This document shows positions 61,611 through 64,000 of a stretch of 64,000 bases of DNA, piece by piece (position 1 is the first letter of the stretch; every line of letters starts with the position of its first letter). Under the pieces are notes generated by a model. That model saw nothing but the letters and a program-made list of their open reading frames with translations. It was not told the DNA's origin and did no database searches. A program made the translations under genes and the position numbers. The DNA is from Burkholderiales bacterium (lineage in GTDB: Bacteria; Pseudomonadota; Gammaproteobacteria; Burkholderiales; Burkholderiaceae_C), in contig CANHVY010000016.1 of NCBI GenBank assembly GCA_947464185.1, positions 1-64,000 on the forward strand, given 5' to 3'.

Positions 61611-62516
61611 ATGAGCGCCGTCACGGACGTGGAACTCGAACGCGCCGAGAGCCCGGCGCGGCGTCTGTGGCGCGAGTACGCGCGCTCGCGCTCGGCCCTG
61701 GCCAGCCTGGCGTTGCTGCTGACGGTGGTGGCGCTGGCGTTGCTGGCGCCCTGGGTCTCGCCGCAGAACCCCTACGACCTGGCGCAACTGGACATCCTGG
61801 ATGCCAAGTTGCCGCCGGGCGAGGTCTCGGCCACCGGGGGCCGCTTCCTGCTCGGCTCGGACGACCAGGGACGCGACATGCTCTCGGGCATTCTTTACGG
61901 CCTGCGCACCTCGCTGTGGGTGGGCACCTTCAGCACCGTGGCAGCCCTGGCCCTGGGGCTGGTGCTGGGGCTGGTGGCCGCCTACTTCGGCGGCTGGGTC
62001 GATGCGCTGGTGATGCGCGTCGTCGACCTGCAACTGTCCTTTCCCGCGATCTTGCTGGCGCTCATCCTGCTGGCCATCTTCGGCCAGGGGTTGGACAAGG
62101 TGATCATCGCGCTCGTGGCGATCCAGTGGGCGCTGTATGCACGCACCGTGCGCGCTTGCGCACTGGTGGAGCGCGACAAGGAGTACATGGAGGCCGCGCG
62201 CGTGCTGGGCCTGCCCCGGAGTCGCCAGGTGCTGCGCCACCTGCTGCCCAACTGCCTGCCGCCGCTGATCGTGGTGGCCACCGTGCAGGTGGCGCACGCC
62301 ATCTCGCTGGAGGCTACCTTGTCTTTCTTCGGCCTGGGGCTGCCCATCACCGAGCCCTCGCTGGGCCTGCTCATCTCCAACGGCTTCAACCATCTGATGA
62401 GTGGGCGCTACTGGATCAGTTTCTATCCCGGGCTGGCGCTGCTGCTGACCATTCTGAGCATCAACCTGGTGGCCGACCGGTTGCGCGACATACTCAACCC
62501 GAGGCTGCGGCGATGA
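61611..62516 (+). CDS. ABC transporter permease, DppC-like
   Basis: 301 residues from ATG 61611. An N-terminal cytoplasmic stretch (SPARRLWREYARSRSALASLALLL) with OppC_N character, the motif HLLGTDDQGRDxLS-like RFLLGSDDQGRDMLSGILYG, five helices, and the EAA loop EYMEAARVLGLPRSRQVLRHLLPN. It pairs with the DppB-like permease. The stop overlaps the start of the first ATPase gene (ATGA at 62513). Confidence 0.93.
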   Translation: MSAVTDVELERAESPARRLWREYARSRSALASLALLLTVVALALLAPWVSPQNPYDLAQLDILDAKLPPGEVSATGGRFLLGSDDQGRDMLSGILYGLRTSLWVGTFSTVAALALGLVLGLVAAYFGGWVDALVMRVVDLQLSFPAILLALILLAIFGQGLDKVIIALVAIQWALYARTVRACALVERDKEYMEAARVLGLPRSRQVLRHLLPNCLPPLIVVATVQVAHAISLEATLSFFGLGLPITEPSLGLLISNGFNHLMSGRYWISFYPGLALLLTILSINLVADRLRDILNPRLRR

Positions 62517-63499
62517 GCGTGTCCGACGTCCCGCTGCTGCAGGTGCAGGGCCTGAGCACCCACTTCGCCACCCGCCAAGGGGTGCTGCGTGCGGTGCAGG
62601 ACGTGTCGTTCGAGTTGCGGCGTGGCCAGGTGCTGGGGCTGGTGGGCGAATCGGGCTCGGGCAAGTCCATCACGGGCCTGTCGCTCATGGGGCTCGTGGA
62701 CCCGCCCGGGCGCCAGGTGGGCGGGCGCATCCTGCTGGACGGCCAGGACCTGAGCGGCTGCAGCCCCGAGCAGTGGCGTGCCTTGCGCGGGCGCCGCATC
62801 GCCATGATCTTTCAGGACCCGATGGCCACGCTGAACCCGGTGCTGCGCATCGACACTCAGATGATCGAGGCCATCCAGGCCCACGCGCCGGTGTCGGACG
62901 CTGCCGCCCGCGCGCGCTGCCGCGCCGCGTTGGTGCGCGTGGGCATTCCCGCGCCCGATGAGCGCTTGTCGTCCTACCCGCACGAGTTCTCTGGTGGCAT
63001 GCGCCAGCGCGTGGCCATTGCGATCGCGCTGCTCAACGAACCCGACCTGATCATTGCCGACGAGCCCACCACGGCCCTGGATGTGACGATCCAGGCACAG
63101 ATCCTGTTCGAGATGCAGCGGCTGTGCCGTGAGACGGGCACGGCGCTGATCTGGATCAGCCATGACCTGTCGGTGGTGGCGGGTCTGGCTGACGAGGTCG
63201 CCGTGATGTACGGCGGGCGCATCGTGGAGCATGGCAGCACGGCGGCCGTGATCGAGCGGCCACGCCACCCCTACACGAGGGGGCTGATCGGCTCGGTGCC
63301 CAGCCGCAACCCACGCGGGGCGCGCCTGCGGCAGATCCCGGGCATGGCGCCCTCGCCGCTGGCGCTGGATGACGGCTGCGCGTTCCGTGCCCGCTGCGTT
63401 CATGCGGGGCCGGCCTGCCAACAGCGCCCGATGGCCACCGACCCAGAGCCCGGCCACCGCCTGTGGTGCCACCACCCGGTGCTGGAGCCCTTGGCATGA
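62513..63499 (+). CDS. ABC transporter ATP-binding protein, DppD-like
   Basis: 328 residues. Walker A GESGSGKS near 42-49, Q-loop IFQDPMATLNP, signature SGGMRQRVAIA, Walker B DLIIADEPTTALDV and the H-loop WISHDLSVVA are all present. The C-terminal oligopeptide-type extension has the cluster-like cysteines in GCAFRARCVHAGPACQQRP and LWCHHP, typical of OppD/DppD. Translationally coupled on both sides (ATGA overlaps with the permease at 62513 and with the next ATPase at 63496). Confidence 0.95.
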   Translation: MSVSDVPLLQVQGLSTHFATRQGVLRAVQDVSFELRRGQVLGLVGESGSGKSITGLSLMGLVDPPGRQVGGRILLDGQDLSGCSPEQWRALRGRRIAMIFQDPMATLNPVLRIDTQMIEAIQAHAPVSDAAARARCRAALVRVGIPAPDERLSSYPHEFSGGMRQRVAIAIALLNEPDLIIADEPTTALDVTIQAQILFEMQRLCRETGTALIWISHDLSVVAGLADEVAVMYGGRIVEHGSTAAVIERPRHPYTRGLIGSVPSRNPRGARLRQIPGMAPSPLALDDGCAFRARCVHAGPACQQRPMATDPEPGHRLWCHHPVLEPLA

Positions 63500-64000
63500 C
63501 GCCCCCGATGCTGGAGCTGCGAGGCGTCTCCAAGCGCTTCGTCAAGCGCCTGGACCTGGCTGGCCGCATCGCCCGTGCGTTGGGCAGCCCCGTGCGGGAG
63601 GAGACGGTGCACGCGGTGGACGGGGTGGACCTGCAGGTGCGCGAGGGCGAGGTGGTCGGGCTGGTGGGCGAGTCGGGCTGCGGCAAGTCCACGCTGGCGC
63701 GCGTGGTGGCGGGCCTGCATGCGCCCAGCGCGGGCGAGGTGCGCTGGCACGGCCAGCGCCTGCAGGATCTGGACGCGGCGGCGCGCCAGGCCGCCCGGCT
63801 GCAGGTGCAGATGATCTTCCAGGACCCGTTCGCCTCGCTCAACCCGCGCCTGCGCGTGGCCGAGCTGGTGGGTGAGGCGCCCGTGGTGCACGGCCTGGTG
63901 AGCCGCGCCCAACGCGACGACTGGGTGGGTGAGCAATTGCGCCGCGTGGGCCTGGACCCAACCCTGGCGGATCGCTTCCCCCACCAGTTCTCCGGTGGCC
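63496..64000 (+). CDS. ABC transporter ATP-binding protein, DppF-like (partial)
   Basis: 168 residues are visible before the window ends in the signature motif (HQFSGG). Walker A GESGCGKST and Q-loop IFQDPFASLNPRLR are present, and RVAELVGEAPVVHGL is the usual OppF/DppF helical region. It is the second ATPase of the dpp-like transporter, overlapping its partner by four bases. Walker B and the C-terminus lie beyond the right edge. Confidence 0.93.
   Translation, partial: MTPPMLELRGVSKRFVKRLDLAGRIARALGSPVREETVHAVDGVDLQVREGEVVGLVGESGCGKSTLARVVAGLHAPSAGEVRWHGQRLQDLDAAARQAARLQVQMIFQDPFASLNPRLRVAELVGEAPVVHGLVSRAQRDDWVGEQLRRVGLDPTLADRFPHQFSGG

Overview
The window is high-GC DNA (most stretches well above 65% G+C by eye) with the gene content of a betaproteobacterium of the order Burkholderiales, probably a Comamonadaceae or Leptothrix/Rubrivivax relative. 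Pointers are DUF1841, DUF3460, DUF3305/DUF3306, an FdsA-type formate dehydrogenase, and a TTCGAC-GCTCAG dispersed repeat typical of that group. I see no rRNA, tRNA, CRISPR array or intact insertion sequence.

Layout. 1-5756 (minus): MoxR ATPase, GNAT acetyltransferase, S9 peptidase, CoxE-type VWA protein and a TamA-like protein that runs off the left edge. 6049-9250: diheme cytochrome c behind a CsoR/FrmR-like operator, copper P-type ATPase and a divergent CopZ-like chaperone. 9327-12170: DUF1841, TSUP permease, and two overlapping response-regulator genes. 12155-19924: scpA, DUF3460, SulP transporter, metG, apbC and a class III CoA-transferase. 20148-25040: a minus-strand operon (PLP decarboxylase, MOSC/flavin reductase/ferredoxin fusion, Cys/Met PLP lyase) divergent from an Lrp/AsnC regulator with palindromic operators between them. 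25073-28205: accessory patch with a desaturase fragment, orphan or immunity-like genes and a ParDE toxin-antitoxin pair.

28345-38202: a histidine kinase and an NtrC-like regulator lacking GAFTGA, divergent from a LysR regulator and a cytoplasmic NAD-linked formate dehydrogenase (FdsG-FdsB fusion plus FdsA). 38284-38965: decayed toxin-antitoxin genes. 39097-42593: a lower-GC four-gene island (HTH, ParB-like, PD-(D/E)XK-like, DNA methyltransferase) that looks like an uncharacterised restriction/defence cassette; it is the best candidate for a new system here.

42878-55019: a second, periplasmic formate dehydrogenase. Its accessory operon (DUF3305, DUF3306, multi-cluster ferredoxin, TorD chaperone, MobA) reads left and its structural operon (Tat peptide, FdhA, FdhB, lipoprotein, cytochrome b, small exported protein, FdhD) reads right from a control region with two perfect palindromes. 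55063-58719: MetE-like methyltransferase, Mpo1-like membrane protein, dcd and an FMN-dependent hydroxyacid dehydrogenase. 58936-64000: a dipeptide/oligopeptide-type ABC transporter, last ATPase cut by the right edge.

Together the window describes a respiratory organism that oxidises formate by two molybdenum/tungsten enzymes: one feeding NADH in the cytoplasm, one feeding quinone from the periplasm. MobA, FdhD and a TorD-type chaperone are supplied locally. Accessory DNA has collected at two spots, 25-28 kb and 38-43 kb.
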